Assembly: GCF_019097595.1 (NCBI RefSeq)
Contig: NC_080713.1
Location: 4,647,699 to 4,711,698, forward strand
From: Hemibagrus wyckioides
Taxonomy: Eukaryota; Chordata; Actinopteri; Siluriformes; Bagridae
DNA: 64,000 bases
Direction of reading: 5' to 3'
The first letter of the stretch is position 1. Every line of letters begins with the position of its first letter. A model generated the notes under the pieces. That model searched no databases. It saw only the letters and a program-made list of their open reading frames with translations, and was not told where the DNA came from. A program made the translations under genes and the position numbers. Shown here piece after piece: positions 26,723 to 33,892 of this stretch.

Positions 26723-29683
26723 GTCTGTCTGTCTTTCTGCTCAAGGAATATCCATTAAACATGTTGAATTTCGAAAATACAAGTGGACAAAAAGGTGGAA
26801 ATTAAGTAAAACCAATGGAAGCATAGCAGGCGCGTCACCTAGCGCCGATTTGACGATATTCACACTAGTAATGAAAGGTCCGAATCTTTTCAAAGATTCG
26901 GCTCTTTTGGCTCGGCTCCCTTAGAAGAGCCGACTCTTCCGGCTTCCAAATGGCTCTTCATTTAGTATCACTCGGAGCCTTCTATTTTAGCCTAATTTAG
27001 CAATTAGGAATGTTTTTTATTCATTGTTTTCATAAAAGCCTTATTTTTATGCATTTTTTTTTCGTTTAAGAAATACAGTTATAGGTTTGTTGTTGACCCT
27101 AATCTGACAGATATTTTAATTTTACAAATTCTGCACTCAGCTTTGCAGTCTCCGATATCATTGAAATGCAGCCAGATGCTGCTTCTTTTCCACTTTTCTC
27201 TCATTTCTTCCCTTTTTCCCGACGCGCTTGCATTTAAATCTGGCTCTCCTGCATCTCTCTGTCGCTCTGTGTACCTGGCCTGTACCACTACACTCGCTGT
27301 CTTCTGAGCGTCTGCACCACTTCATTCTTTCACATAATGGTATGATCCTAATCTGTCCTCGTATGTGATTGGCCGCATGGTGTGCACATCAAAATAAAGT
27401 CCCGCCCCTGCACTCTCAGCAGGGCTTAGCTGGAGCGGCTGAAGATTCGGCTCTTTCCGACAGGAGTCGGGTTTTCTCGTTCGCTAAAAAGAATCGGCTC
27501 TTAGAGCCGACACATCACTAATTCAGCCTGGATGCTTCGATTCCTTCGAAGCTTCACGTGCCATTAGAAAGTTCAGATTCCCGGCAACAGAATAGTTTTA
27601 AATATACGCGACGTTCAGTTTAAAAAAAAACCTTGTGATTATTGTTGAAAATAATGGGAACTATTAAAATAAGTTTAATTAACGTAAAATACTTGTTATG
27701 CAAAAAGGACTGCCTAAGTTGCAACGAATTAGCTAGCTAGCTACATACTATGTGGAGGAGCGTTAGCTAGATTACACGATATTTTTCTACTGTACATGTT
27801 TTTTGTTTTGCTTTTTACTTATTTTATTATTATTATTATTATTATTATTTACAGTATTTATTTACAACCTCTTCCTTCTCCAAACTACCTGCACGCTCCT
27901 CTTTCAATCAAACAGCAGTAACTAAGCGCTGTTATAGCTGGGCGTTACCATCTTGTTCAACAGAGGGGGGGATTTTATTATTATTTTTGTCTGATTTACT
28001 ATGACAAACTTCACAGTTGTTTCGAAACACAATATATGTTACCAATAAATTAATCTAACATATGTTTCAGTTATCATGGTATAAATATTTGCTAGTTAGC
28101 TGCATAAAATACCCAGAGCACCAAAACTACACCCCTGAGAAAAACCAATTTAATAAAATGTCTGTTGACAGTTATGGTGCAGTCCTGCATTAAACCAACC
28201 TTGAGACATAGCCTGCATTAGCAGACAGTACATGTCTGTTAGGAAAGTGATCACAAAAAAGTGCCTTGGTATTACATATAGCACTGACATCTGAAACACA
28301 AATTATCGTGACATTGTGATGAACTGATTTACTTACTTCAAATCCCAACCAGTGTATTACAACATCTCCAACTATTCCAAGTGTAGTAACGCTCTCTAAA
28401 GGAAGGCGGTGTTTGAATGAGTAAAGATGCTGTCCATTCACATGAACCTACAGAAAAATTGTACATTTGTTTAGACCTTACTTGAATACTTTGTTCATCA
28501 ATGATTAGTGATTTATTTTAAGAAACCCACCTCATAGCAATCCTTGTTGACGAGAAACAGTAATTTAAAGGATGCTCCCCTCACGAAGGGCTTTTCGGGA
28601 CCCAATTCCTCCTTCTGCCATTTCCCACTTTTGAAGATGTTCATGTAAACATATTGACCGATCCGGGGGTTGAAGTGAAAGACGACGTCATCGGCATTGT
28701 TTATCCCTGTTTTAAAGTTAATTTGAAACCTGTGTAGGAAAAACAAAGGTTGTTCACAATACCAAACTAGATAAGATGATATTACACTGGTGTATTATTA
28801 ATTTGGATTGATTTTTTATTCTTTATTATTAAAAAAAACTACAGTCTTTTGTATGCTTTTCCTTTAGCAGATGAAGAAGAACATACTCTTTGGCATTAGG
28901 ATGAACAGTTCCTTGAACATGCAGTCGTGTTCCTGGTCTTATACCTCCAGCTATTGGTCCAACATAGGGAATGGTCTGTAGCACGGTGAATACGTTACAG
29001 TTACCAAGACACAGAATTGCAGAATTGAGAAAAAGTGTTATGGTGTTGTAATAAATTTAAAAAGGAATTATTTAATCACTTAATTAGTTCATTAATTAAT
29101 AAGGGGAAAAAAAGGATTAATTCAGATATTTTTCTCAGTGTGCTGTTTAACTCACAGGCTGGATGACTGGATTTGAAACCTCAGATGGGATGGTGAAGGT
29201 GGTTGTGGTTGTTTGCTTCCAGTCCTTAATGATGAAAACAACAGATATCAGAATGGTTTACATTGCTACTGCCTTCATTGTTGATTATCACTGGAGAGAG
29301 AACAATGTTTCAGTTTTTTCCCCAAAGTTAGCTAGTCTCATGTGTGTTTTTATTACGTTCGACAAAAAATTTCCAAATTTTACATACTTAATTCTGTGCT
29401 TTTCTGATTCCCTGATAAACACACCTGACCATAACAGAAAATCAGAAAGAACTGCCTGAAATAATTGATATCAGATGATTACACTGGACAGTCATTTTTA
29501 ATTTTTAAAAGTAAGAAAAGGAACTTTACATCTTATGTCATAAACTTCAGATACTAAGGAATTTTCAGAATGATATTTTATACTGAGTAAAGGAATGGGG
29601 TAGGTTTGGTTTAAACACTGGGAGATGAAGTGTGAATGGATGTGCTTCTGATTTTTAATTAATTTTTAATCAATAAAAAACAT

Positions 29684-29777
<94 letters not shown>

Positions 29778-32678
29778 TTCTGCTCAAGGAATATCCATTA
29801 AACATGTTGAATTTCGAAAATACAAGTGGACAAAAAGGTGGAAATTAAGTAAAACCAATGGAAGCATAGCAGGCGCGTCACCTAGCGCCGATTTGACGAT
29901 ATTCACACTAGTAATGAAAGGTCCGAATCTTTTCAAAGATTCGGCTCTTTTGGCTCGGCTCCCTTAGAAGGGCCGACTCTTCCGGCTTCCAAATGGCTCT
30001 TCATTTAGTATCACTCGGAGCCTTCTGTTTTAGCCTAATTTAGCAATTAGGAATGTTTTTTATTCATTGTTTTCATAAAAGCCTTATTTTTATGCATTTT
30101 TTTTTCGTTTAAGAAATACAGTTATAGGTTTGTTGTTGACCCTAATCTGACAGATATTTTAATTTTACAAATTCTGCACTCAGCTTTGCAGTCTCCGATA
30201 TCATTGAAATGCAGCCAGATGCTGCTTCTTTTCCACTTTTCTCTCATTTCTTCCCTTTTTCCCGACGCGCTTGCATTTAAATCTGGCTCTCCTGCATCTC
30301 TCTGTCGCTCTGTGTACCTGGCCTGTACCACTACACTCGCTGTCTTCTGAGCGTCTGCACCACTTCATTCTTTCACATAATGGTATGATCCTAATCTGTC
30401 CTCGTATGTGATTGGCCGCATGGTGTGCACATCAAAATAAAGTCCCGCCCCTGCACTCTCAGCAGGGCTTAGCTGGAGCGGCTGAAGATTCGGCTCTTTC
30501 CGACAGGAGTCGGGTTTTCTCGTTCGCTAAAAAGAATCGGCTCTTAGAGCCGACACATCACTAATTCAGCCTGGATGCTTCGATTCCTTCGAAGCTTCAC
30601 GTGCCATTAGAAAGTTCAGATTCCCGGCAACAGAATAGTTTTAAATATACGCGACGTTCAGTTTAAAAAAAAACCTTGTGATTATTGTTGAAAATAATGG
30701 GAACTATTAAAATAAGTTTAATTAACGTAAAATACTTGTTATGCAAAAAGGACTGCCTAAGTTGCAACGAATTAGCTAGCTAGCTACATACTATGTGGAG
30801 GAGCGTTAGCTAGATTACACGATATTTTTCTACTGTACATGTTTTTTGTTTTGCTTTTTACTTATTTTATTATTATTATTATTATTATTATTTACAGTAT
30901 TTATTTACAACCTCTTCCTTCTCCAAACTACCTGCACGCTCCTCTTTCAATCAAACAGCAGTAACTAAGCGCTGTTATAGCTGGGCGTTACCATCTTGTT
31001 CAACAGAGGGGGGGATTTTATTATTATTTTTGTCTGATTTACTATGACAAACTTCACAGTTGTTTCGAAACACAATATATGTTACCAATAAATTAATCTA
31101 ACATATGTTTCAGTTATCATGGTATAAATATTTGCTAGTTAGCTGCATAAAATACCCAGAGCACCAAAACTACACCCCTGAGAAAAACCAATTTAATAAA
31201 ATGTCTGTTGACAGTTATGGTGCAGTCCTGCATTAAACCAACCTTGAGACATAGCCTGCATTAGCAGACAGTACATGTCTGTTAGGAAAGTGATCACAAA
31301 AAAGTGCCTTGGTATTACATATAGCACTGACATCTGAAACACAAATTATCGTGACATTGTGATGAACTGATTTACTTACTTCAAATCCCAACCAGTGTAT
31401 TACAACATCTCCAACTATTCCAAGTGTAGTAACGCTCTCTAAAGGAAGGCGGTGTTTGAATGAGTAAAGATGCTGTCCATTCACATGAACCTACAGAAAA
31501 ATTGTACATTTGTTTAGACCTTACTTGAATACTTTGTTCATCAATGATTAGTGATTTATTTTAAGAAACCCACCTCATAGCAATCCTTGTTGACGAGAAA
31601 CAGTAATTTAAAGGATGCTCCCCTCACGAAGGGCTTTTCGGGACCCAATTCCTCCTTCTGCCATTTCCCACTTTTGAAGATGTTCATGTAAACATATTGA
31701 CCGATCCGGGGGTTGAAGTGAAAGACGACGTCATCGGCATTGTTTATCCCTGTTTTAAAGTTAATTTGAAACCTGTGTAGGAAAAACAAAAGTTGTTCAC
31801 AATACCAAACTAGATAAGATGATATTACACTGGTGTATTATTAATTTGGATTGATTTTTTATTCTTTATTATTAAAAAAAACTACAGTCTTTTGTATGCT
31901 TTTCCTTTAGCAGATGAAGAAGAACATACTCTTTGGCATTAGGATGAACAGTTCCTTGAACATGCAGTCGTGTTCCTGGTCTTATACCTCCAGCTATTGG
32001 TCCAACATAGGGAATGGTCTGTAGCACAGTTACCAAGACACAGAATTGCAAAGTTCATATTTATTTAGTGTTATAATGAAAAAAGTAATCAATTAATTAA
32101 TTGGAGGGGGGAAAAAAGGAAGAATTCAGATAAATTCAGCAAAATGCGTTATGCTGGAGATGATTAGCATTATTTAAAATAACTACTACTACTAATGCAA
32201 ATGCTACTACTTCTACTGCTGCTGCTACTACTACTACTACTACTGATAATAATAATAATAATTCTGACATATTTCTTTATAATGTGTTGTTTAACTCACA
32301 GGTTGGATGACTGGATTTGAAACCTCAGATGGGATGGTGAAGGTGGTTGTGGTTGTTTGGCACCAGTCCTGATGATAAAAACAGATATCAGAAGGATTTA
32401 TATATAAGGACATATTTTATATAAGGATATAGATATATAATGTACAGTAATTATATTACTCTCAGCACAGTACTTACACTAGGCTTCCCTTCAGGGCTGT
32501 GATCACGATGGCCATGGTGGCCATGATGGCCGCGGTGTTCATGATGGCCATGGTGACCATGATGGCCACGGTGTTCATGATGGCCATGGTGACCATGATG
32601 GCCGTGGTGTTCATGATGCTCATGATGGCCATGGGGTTCATGATGACCCCTTCCTCGTCCTCTTCCTCCACAGCTCAT
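1896..32678 (-). CDS. galectin gene 1: giant poly-galectin with 19 tandem CRDs
   Basis: Predicted beta-galactoside-type lectin with a Gly/His-rich head (exon 1, 67 residues) followed by 19 galectin CRDs and a five-residue tail (NWTIG). Splicing the exons listed in the CRD entries gives 9,738 nt in one open frame: about 3,245 residues from 78 coding exons. No signal peptide or membrane segment is visible, as usual for galectins, which are made in the cytosol and leave by a non-classical route. HxNPR and the sugar-stacking Trp are present in all 19 CRDs. The Arg that normally follows W..E is Leu or Asn throughout. Known vertebrate galectins have one or two CRDs, so function is inferred: multivalent glycan cross-linking or agglutination. 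Upstream TATA box, good ATG context (A at -3) and a downstream polyA signal frame a single transcription unit; no internal promoter or terminal exon was seen between cassettes. Assembly collapse or expansion of the near-identical cassettes is the main uncertainty. Confidence 0.7.
1999..2823 (-). CDS. galectin gene 1, CRD19 (C-terminal)
   Basis: Exons: L 2710-2823, A 2547-2635, B 2237-2423, C 1999-2112. B is 187 nt, 12 nt shorter than the norm, through loss in the loop before HYNPR. Signature: HYNPR, TALN, W-D-P-E (Glu kept), Asn at the Arg position. Exon C ends GFIE before GTAAGT, unlike the GFIH of CRD8-18. It resembles CRD11 of gene 2 (TALNS, APDKPF), so the two terminal CRDs are probably direct paralogues. 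Exon A begins ELPYGCKIPVG, departing from the PYVG consensus. Confidence 0.8.
2937..3960 (-). CDS. galectin gene 1, CRD18
   Basis: Exons: L 3847-3960, A 3638-3726, B 3127-3325, C 2937-3050. First cassette of the homogeneous array read from the 3' side. HYNPR, ALNSF, W-E-T-Q, Asn at the Arg position. The intron between A and B holds a (TTCTA)n microsatellite in place of the (TTCTC)n found in CRD9-16. Confidence 0.85.
3497..3551. repeat. (TTCTA)n microsatellite
   Basis: Eleven or so pentamers in the A-B intron of CRD18. A short relic is at 4642-4659 in CRD17. Confidence 0.9.
4081..7940 (-). CDS. galectin gene 1, CRD17 (interrupted by a transposon in an intron)
   Basis: Exons: L 7842-7940, A 7642-7730, B 4271-4469, C 4081-4194. 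A 2.8-kb Tc1-type element (4856-7638) with a LINE inside it occupies the A-B intron. It lies directly against the splice donor of exon A, but the donor still reads GTACAG. The linker is 99 nt (33 residues) because 15 nt are missing relative to its neighbours; the frame is kept. Confidence 0.75.
4856..7638. mobile_element. Tc1-type element with a LINE inserted in it
   Basis: Left end CAGTGCATCCAGAAAGTATT and right end, inverted, CAGAAAGTTTTCACAGCGCT are imperfect terminal inverted repeats sharing an AGCGCTTCACT block. TA dinucleotides flank both ends (4854-4855 and 7639-7640), the Tc1/mariner target duplication. Only about 80 bp of left arm and 130 bp of right arm surround the LINE and no transposase remains, so the host element was probably a short non-autonomous copy. 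Confidence 0.8.
4937..7505 (-). mobile_element. degenerate non-LTR retrotransposon (Rex/RTE-like LINE)
   Basis: In order on the minus strand: a 5' stretch near 7500-7300; the end of an endonuclease domain with STDHHLVV (about 7090); reverse transcriptase blocks including SNYRGITLL, CGFRPSRGTLDQL and FVDLEKAF (6250-5990); LLFADDAVLLAS (about 5710); a C-terminal part with GRPRTRWRDYVSRL (about 5100); and a tail of ATTC/ATGA repeats at 4937-4960. Frameshifts and stops split the frame repeatedly and most of the endonuclease is missing. Dead copy. The exact family (Rex1, Rex3 or RTE) is uncertain. Confidence 0.85.
8065..9037 (-). CDS. galectin gene 1, CRD16
   Basis: Exons: L 8924-9037, A 8726-8814, B 8257-8455, C 8065-8178. 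Exon A starts ALPHVG (not TLPHVG) and the linker ends YPVRSP. HYNPR, ALNSF, W-E-T-Q. The A-B intron has a (TTCTC)n tract at about 8588-8640. Confidence 0.85.
9163..10136 (-). CDS. galectin gene 1, CRD15
   Basis: Exons: L 10023-10136, A 9825-9913, B 9353-9551, C 9163-9276. The intron after exon C carries the TGTCACAC variant (type V). Exon C reads FEKVSAL where most copies have FENVSAL. Confidence 0.85.
10262..11208 (-). CDS. galectin gene 1, CRD14
   Basis: Exons: L 11095-11208, A 10897-10985, B 10452-10650, C 10262-10375. The intron after exon C carries the CTATTAAACA variant (type I). The flank of exon B matches CRD17 (ACAGACATGGCTCGAATATT). Confidence 0.85.
11334..12297 (-). CDS. galectin gene 1, CRD13
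   Basis: Exons: L 12184-12297, A 11986-12074, B 11524-11722, C 11334-11447. Type V intron after C. The linker begins TWSTSS, preceded by the CTCCAG acceptor seen only here and in CRD8. Confidence 0.85.
12424..13357 (-). CDS. galectin gene 1, CRD12
   Basis: Exons: L 13244-13357, A 13046-13134, B 12614-12812, C 12424-12537. Type I intron after C. Exon A starts ALPHVG as in CRD10 and CRD16, and ends SDTKR in place of SDAKR. Confidence 0.85.
13483..14443 (-). CDS. galectin gene 1, CRD11
   Basis: Exons: L 14330-14443, A 14132-14220, B 13673-13871, C 13483-13596. Type V intron after C. Exon C has LENVSAL as in CRD9. Exon B starts FAINFKTG, shared with CRD16 and CRD18, while most others have FAVNFKTG. 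Confidence 0.85.
14569..15514 (-). CDS. galectin gene 1, CRD10
   Basis: Exons: L 15401-15514, A 15203-15291, B 14759-14957, C 14569-14682. Type V intron after C, giving two adjacent type V cassettes (CRD10 and 11) that break the otherwise alternating pattern. Exon A reads AVFIQG, compared with AVFVQG in the other array copies. Confidence 0.85.
15641..16591 (-). CDS. galectin gene 1, CRD9
   Basis: Exons: L 16478-16591, A 16280-16368, B 15831-16029, C 15641-15754. Type I intron after C. The B-exon flank (GAATGGTTTGAATATTTGTG) is identical to CRD10, indicating a recent pairwise copy. Confidence 0.85.
16717..17603 (-). CDS. galectin gene 1, CRD8
   Basis: Exons: L 17490-17603, A 17292-17380, B 16907-17105, C 16717-16830. 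Upstream limit of the homogeneous array. The A-B intron lacks the (TTCTC)n tract and is shorter. The donor of exon A reads GTAGTT in place of GTAAGG. Type V intron after C. Confidence 0.85.
17721..19078 (-). CDS. galectin gene 1, CRD7
   Basis: Exons: L 18965-19078, A 18756-18844, B 17920-18118, C 17721-17834. Mosaic: exon B is nearly identical to the 1-kb array, whereas exon C (LKHCTFKHRLPLEKVSTL), exon A and linker are clearly diverged. The A-B intron is longer (about 640 bp) than in the array and has no recognised insertion. Exon C ends GFID before GTATGT. HYNPR, ALNSF, W-E-T-Q, Asn at the Arg site. Confidence 0.8.
19171..20081 (-). CDS. galectin gene 1, CRD6
   Basis: Exons: L 19986-20081 (32 residues), A 19726-19814, B 19379-19577, C 19171-19284. 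Exon B matches the array from FAINF through PFTKG and then diverges (AFIILVVINSEAYE), while A, C and L are unlike the array. The linker (KWTVFKEKK...) ends ICDAVCSP with two Cys residues, unusual among linkers. HYNPR, ALNSF, W-E-T-Q. Confidence 0.75.
20177..21064 (-). CDS. galectin gene 1, CRD5
   Basis: Exons: L 20996-21064, A 20727-20815, B 20371-20569, C 20177-20287. Signature HFNPR, YMN, W-Q-K-E with Glu kept and Leu at the Arg position. Linker is only 23 residues, Thr-rich (DWKQTTTTTFTIP) and ends SDPVIQP, where CRD1-4 have SNPVIQP. Exon C is 111 nt. Confidence 0.85.
21527..21613. repeat. (ATCT)n(GTCT)n microsatellite
   Basis: Compound tetranucleotide repeat in unit 1 of the 3-kb duplication. 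The same locus has different lengths at 23683-23732, 26682-26735 and 29684-29777, useful for ordering the copies. Confidence 0.9.
21744..21960 (-). mobile_element. hAT fragment, copy 1 (3' deleted)
   Basis: Starts TAGTAATGAAAGGTCCGAAT like the other three copies but is cut off after AATACAGTTAT and joined to downstream duplication sequence, which removes the BED-finger frame. Confidence 0.75.
22337..23224 (-). CDS. galectin gene 1, CRD4
   Basis: Exons: L 23156-23224, A 22887-22975, B 22531-22729, C 22337-22447. Exon B and C translations are identical to CRD1-3 and CRD5. It lies 2,160 bp from CRD5, shorter than the other spacings because most of the hAT element was deleted between them. Confidence 0.85.
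23865..24519 (-). mobile_element. non-autonomous hAT element with BED-finger remnant, copy 2
   Basis: 655 bp with ends TAGTAATG and CATCACTA, inverse to each other as in fish hAT elements (TAGTGATG type). GATTCGGCTC-like hairpin repeats sit inside both ends. Flanks ATTCACAC and ATTCAGCC match at 6 of 8 positions, a decayed 8-bp target duplication. At 24078-24287 (minus) a short frame reads SSIWLHFNDIGDCKAECRIC, the first half of a BED-type zinc finger found in hAT transposases. The transposase core is missing. Confidence 0.75.
24821..24847. repeat. (TTA)n tract
   Basis: Trinucleotide repeat repeated with small length changes in the following 3-kb units at about 27823 and 30866. Confidence 0.85.
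25334..26221 (-). CDS. galectin gene 1, CRD3
   Basis: Exons: L 26153-26221, A 25884-25972, B 25528-25726, C 25334-25444. It is 2,997 bp from CRD4 and carries the same protein sequence. The CRD3-CRD4 interval contains a complete copy of the hAT fragment. Confidence 0.85.
26866..27520 (-). mobile_element. hAT element, copy 3
   Basis: Same 655-bp element carried along by the 3-kb duplication. The BED-finger remnant is at 27079-27288 (minus) and is identical in translation. Confidence 0.75.
28337..29224 (-). CDS. galectin gene 1, CRD2
   Basis: Exons: L 29156-29224, A 28887-28975, B 28531-28729, C 28337-28447. Offset of 3,003 bp from CRD3. The intron 5' of exon B differs at one base (AAAGGTTG at 28746 versus AAAGTTG). 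No coding difference was seen in exons B and C. Confidence 0.85.
29909..30563 (-). mobile_element. hAT element, copy 4
   Basis: Third full-length 655-bp copy in the duplication. The BED-finger remnant is at 30122-30331 (minus). It has a GAAGGGCCGACTC variant near 29967 where the others read GAAGAGCCGACTC. Confidence 0.75.
31380..32368 (-). CDS. galectin gene 1, CRD1 (N-terminal)
   Basis: Exons: L 32300-32368, A 31930-32018, B 31574-31772, C 31380-31490. The 3-kb homology stops just upstream of exon A (about 32026). From there the L-A intron is unique and holds a (CTA)n/(ATA)n tract at 32187-32262. The linker is DWCQTTTT, with Cys where CRD2-5 have Lys. HFNPR, YMN, W-Q-K-E, Leu at the Arg site. 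Confidence 0.85.
32187..32262. repeat. (CTA)n/(ATA)n trinucleotide tract
   Basis: Imperfect CTA/CTG repeats followed by AATAATAAT in the L-A intron of CRD1, outside the 3-kb duplication. Confidence 0.8.
32478..32678 (-). CDS. galectin gene 1, first coding exon: Gly/His-rich head
   Basis: ATG at 32678-32676 (context GCCAACATGAGC) opens a 67-residue segment: MSCGGRGRGRG, then 13 or so HH-containing triplets of the type HHGHHGHHEHRG, then RDHSPEGKPS at a phase-0 donor (AGT before GTAAGT). About half of the residues are His. Such runs can bind Zn, Cu or Ni ions; that is inference. The DNA is a minisatellite of 9-mer and 18-mer units (CATGATGGC type), so length may vary between individuals. Galectin-3 also has a low-complexity head before its CRD, but of Pro/Gly/Tyr composition. 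EGKPS aligns with EGKQS in gene 2's first linker. Confidence 0.8.
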
Positions 32679-32762
32679 GTTGGCAATAAGCAGGATGGGA
32701 AGATGCACACACCAGGCAAAATTCTGTGAGAACAGAACGAGTGTCTGAGCGTGTGTACAGAG

Positions 32763-32769
32763 TTTTATA
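32763..32769 (-). promoter_or_regulatory. TATA box of galectin gene 1
   Basis: TATAAAA on the minus strand, 85-91 nt upstream of the ATG. It lies in ATCAGTGGTACACTATAAA, which is identical at gene 2 (54742-54760). A transcription start near 32735 is expected, giving a 5' UTR of about 55-60 nt. Confidence 0.8.
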
Positions 32770-32799
32770 GTGTACCACTGATGGGTTGGAACTCCCCTA

Positions 32800-33284
32800 G
32801 GCATTTATTGTTATAAACTTGTTTAAACTTGTTAGCCCTTCGGCAATGAACCTGAACTTTCGCACGAAACTCCAGAAACTTTATTTAATTTACAGTAAAA
32901 TAAGTCACAACTAAGAAATTTGTTACACAATAGCATAGTGGCATTTCCTTAAAATATAATGTTGTATGTAACATATGCTTGAGTTTAGTGTGAATTGTCT
33001 TTTTGCAGCAATTGCAAATTTGAGTTGTCTTGGTTCTCTTTATAAGATTTTGAACATTTGGATTTTTGTCCTTCCATTTTTCATTGTCACTGATCTCAAA
33101 CTGGGTCAAAAAAGATGGATAATGTTGGTGGACAGCAACATTTAGTTAGCATTACCTTGGTGCTATAATGTAGTCCAGTTTACTTTAGACCAAGTGGCTC
33201 TCATCAGACTACAATATTTTCTACTAAAACACTCAGATAAAAATAGTATTGACTTTCTAAGGAATAAGCTTCCTTCTGGTCCAA
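32800..33284. other. upstream region of gene 1, no gene seen
   Basis: AT-rich sequence upstream of the promoter. No convincing ORF, TE end or RNA gene noticed. Confidence 0.6.
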
Positions 33285-33892
33285 CTCAGTGAAATCACTG
33301 AATTCAGGTGTTGTTTTTCAGGGGTTGGGCTTTGTCCCTTAATTCCAGTAAAAGGAACTCTTAATGCTTCAGCTTCATACCAAGACATTTTGGACAATTT
33401 CATGCTCCCAACATTGTGGGAACAGTTTGGGGATGACCCCTTCCTGTTCCAACATGACTGCACACCAGTGACCAAAGCAAGGTCCATAAAGACATGGATG
33501 AGTGAGTTTGGTGTGGAGGAACTTGACTGGCCTGCACAGAGTCCTGACCTCAACCCGATAGAACACCTTTGGGATGAATTAGAGCGGAGACTGTGAGCCA
33601 GGCCTTCTTGTCCAACATCAGTGTCTGACCTCACAAATGCGCTTTTAGAGGAATGGTCAAAAATTCCCATAAACACACTCCTAAACCTTGCGGAAAGCCT
33701 TCCCAGAATAGTTGAAGTTGTTATAGCTGCAAAGGGCAGATCAACTCCATATTACATTCAAGACAGACGTCACAGTTTTGGCCTGGCTCGCAGTCTCCGA
33801 TCTAATTTATCTTAAAGCCCAACCCCTGAAAAACAACACCTGGAATCAATGATTTGGAGGGGTGTCCCAAAACTTTTGCCAATATAGTATAT
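33285..33892 (+). mobile_element. truncated Tc1-like transposon
   Basis: Plus-strand remnant of a Tc1 transposase: the [20 protein letters not shown] block (with the second catalytic Asp), [13 protein letters not shown] (catalytic Glu) and [18 protein letters not shown] stop (TGA at about 33594) breaks the frame. The right inverted repeat ends TTTTGCCAATATAGTA; the left outer end is missing. Same family as the intact copy at 41828-43066. Confidence 0.85.

Larger units (their letters stand above)
20169..32026 (-). repeat. approximately 3-kb tandem segmental duplication (five CRD cassettes)
   Basis: Five units begin at about 20169, 22329, 25326, 28329 and 31372. Offsets between them are 2160, 2997, 3003 and 3043 bp; the last unit is partial. 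Each full unit contains one CRD cassette, an ATCT/GTCT microsatellite, a hAT fragment with a BED-finger ORF and a (TTA)n tract. Differences are mostly isolated substitutions and microsatellite length, so the duplication is very recent. The shortest unit lost about 0.84 kb between the middle of the hAT element and the TTATTATTATTTTTGTCTG sequence. Confidence 0.9.

Noticed and set aside
24078..30331. BED-finger frames as domesticated zinc-finger genes
   Set aside because: Only half a finger, inside decaying hAT ends, copied passively by the 3-kb duplication.
20169..32026. Block of five CRDs as separate small galectin genes
   Set aside because: No TATA block, first exon or stop-containing last exon occurs between the copies, and the phase-0 cassettes join in one frame.
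32499..32729. Plus-strand Met/Ala/Val-rich frame opposite the His-rich exon
   Set aside because: Shadow of the minisatellite; the minus frame has the good ATG context, TATA box and phase-0 donor.
32679..32804. Upstream in-frame Met for gene 1 at 32804
   Set aside because: It lies upstream of the TATA box at 32763-32769, so it should not be transcribed.
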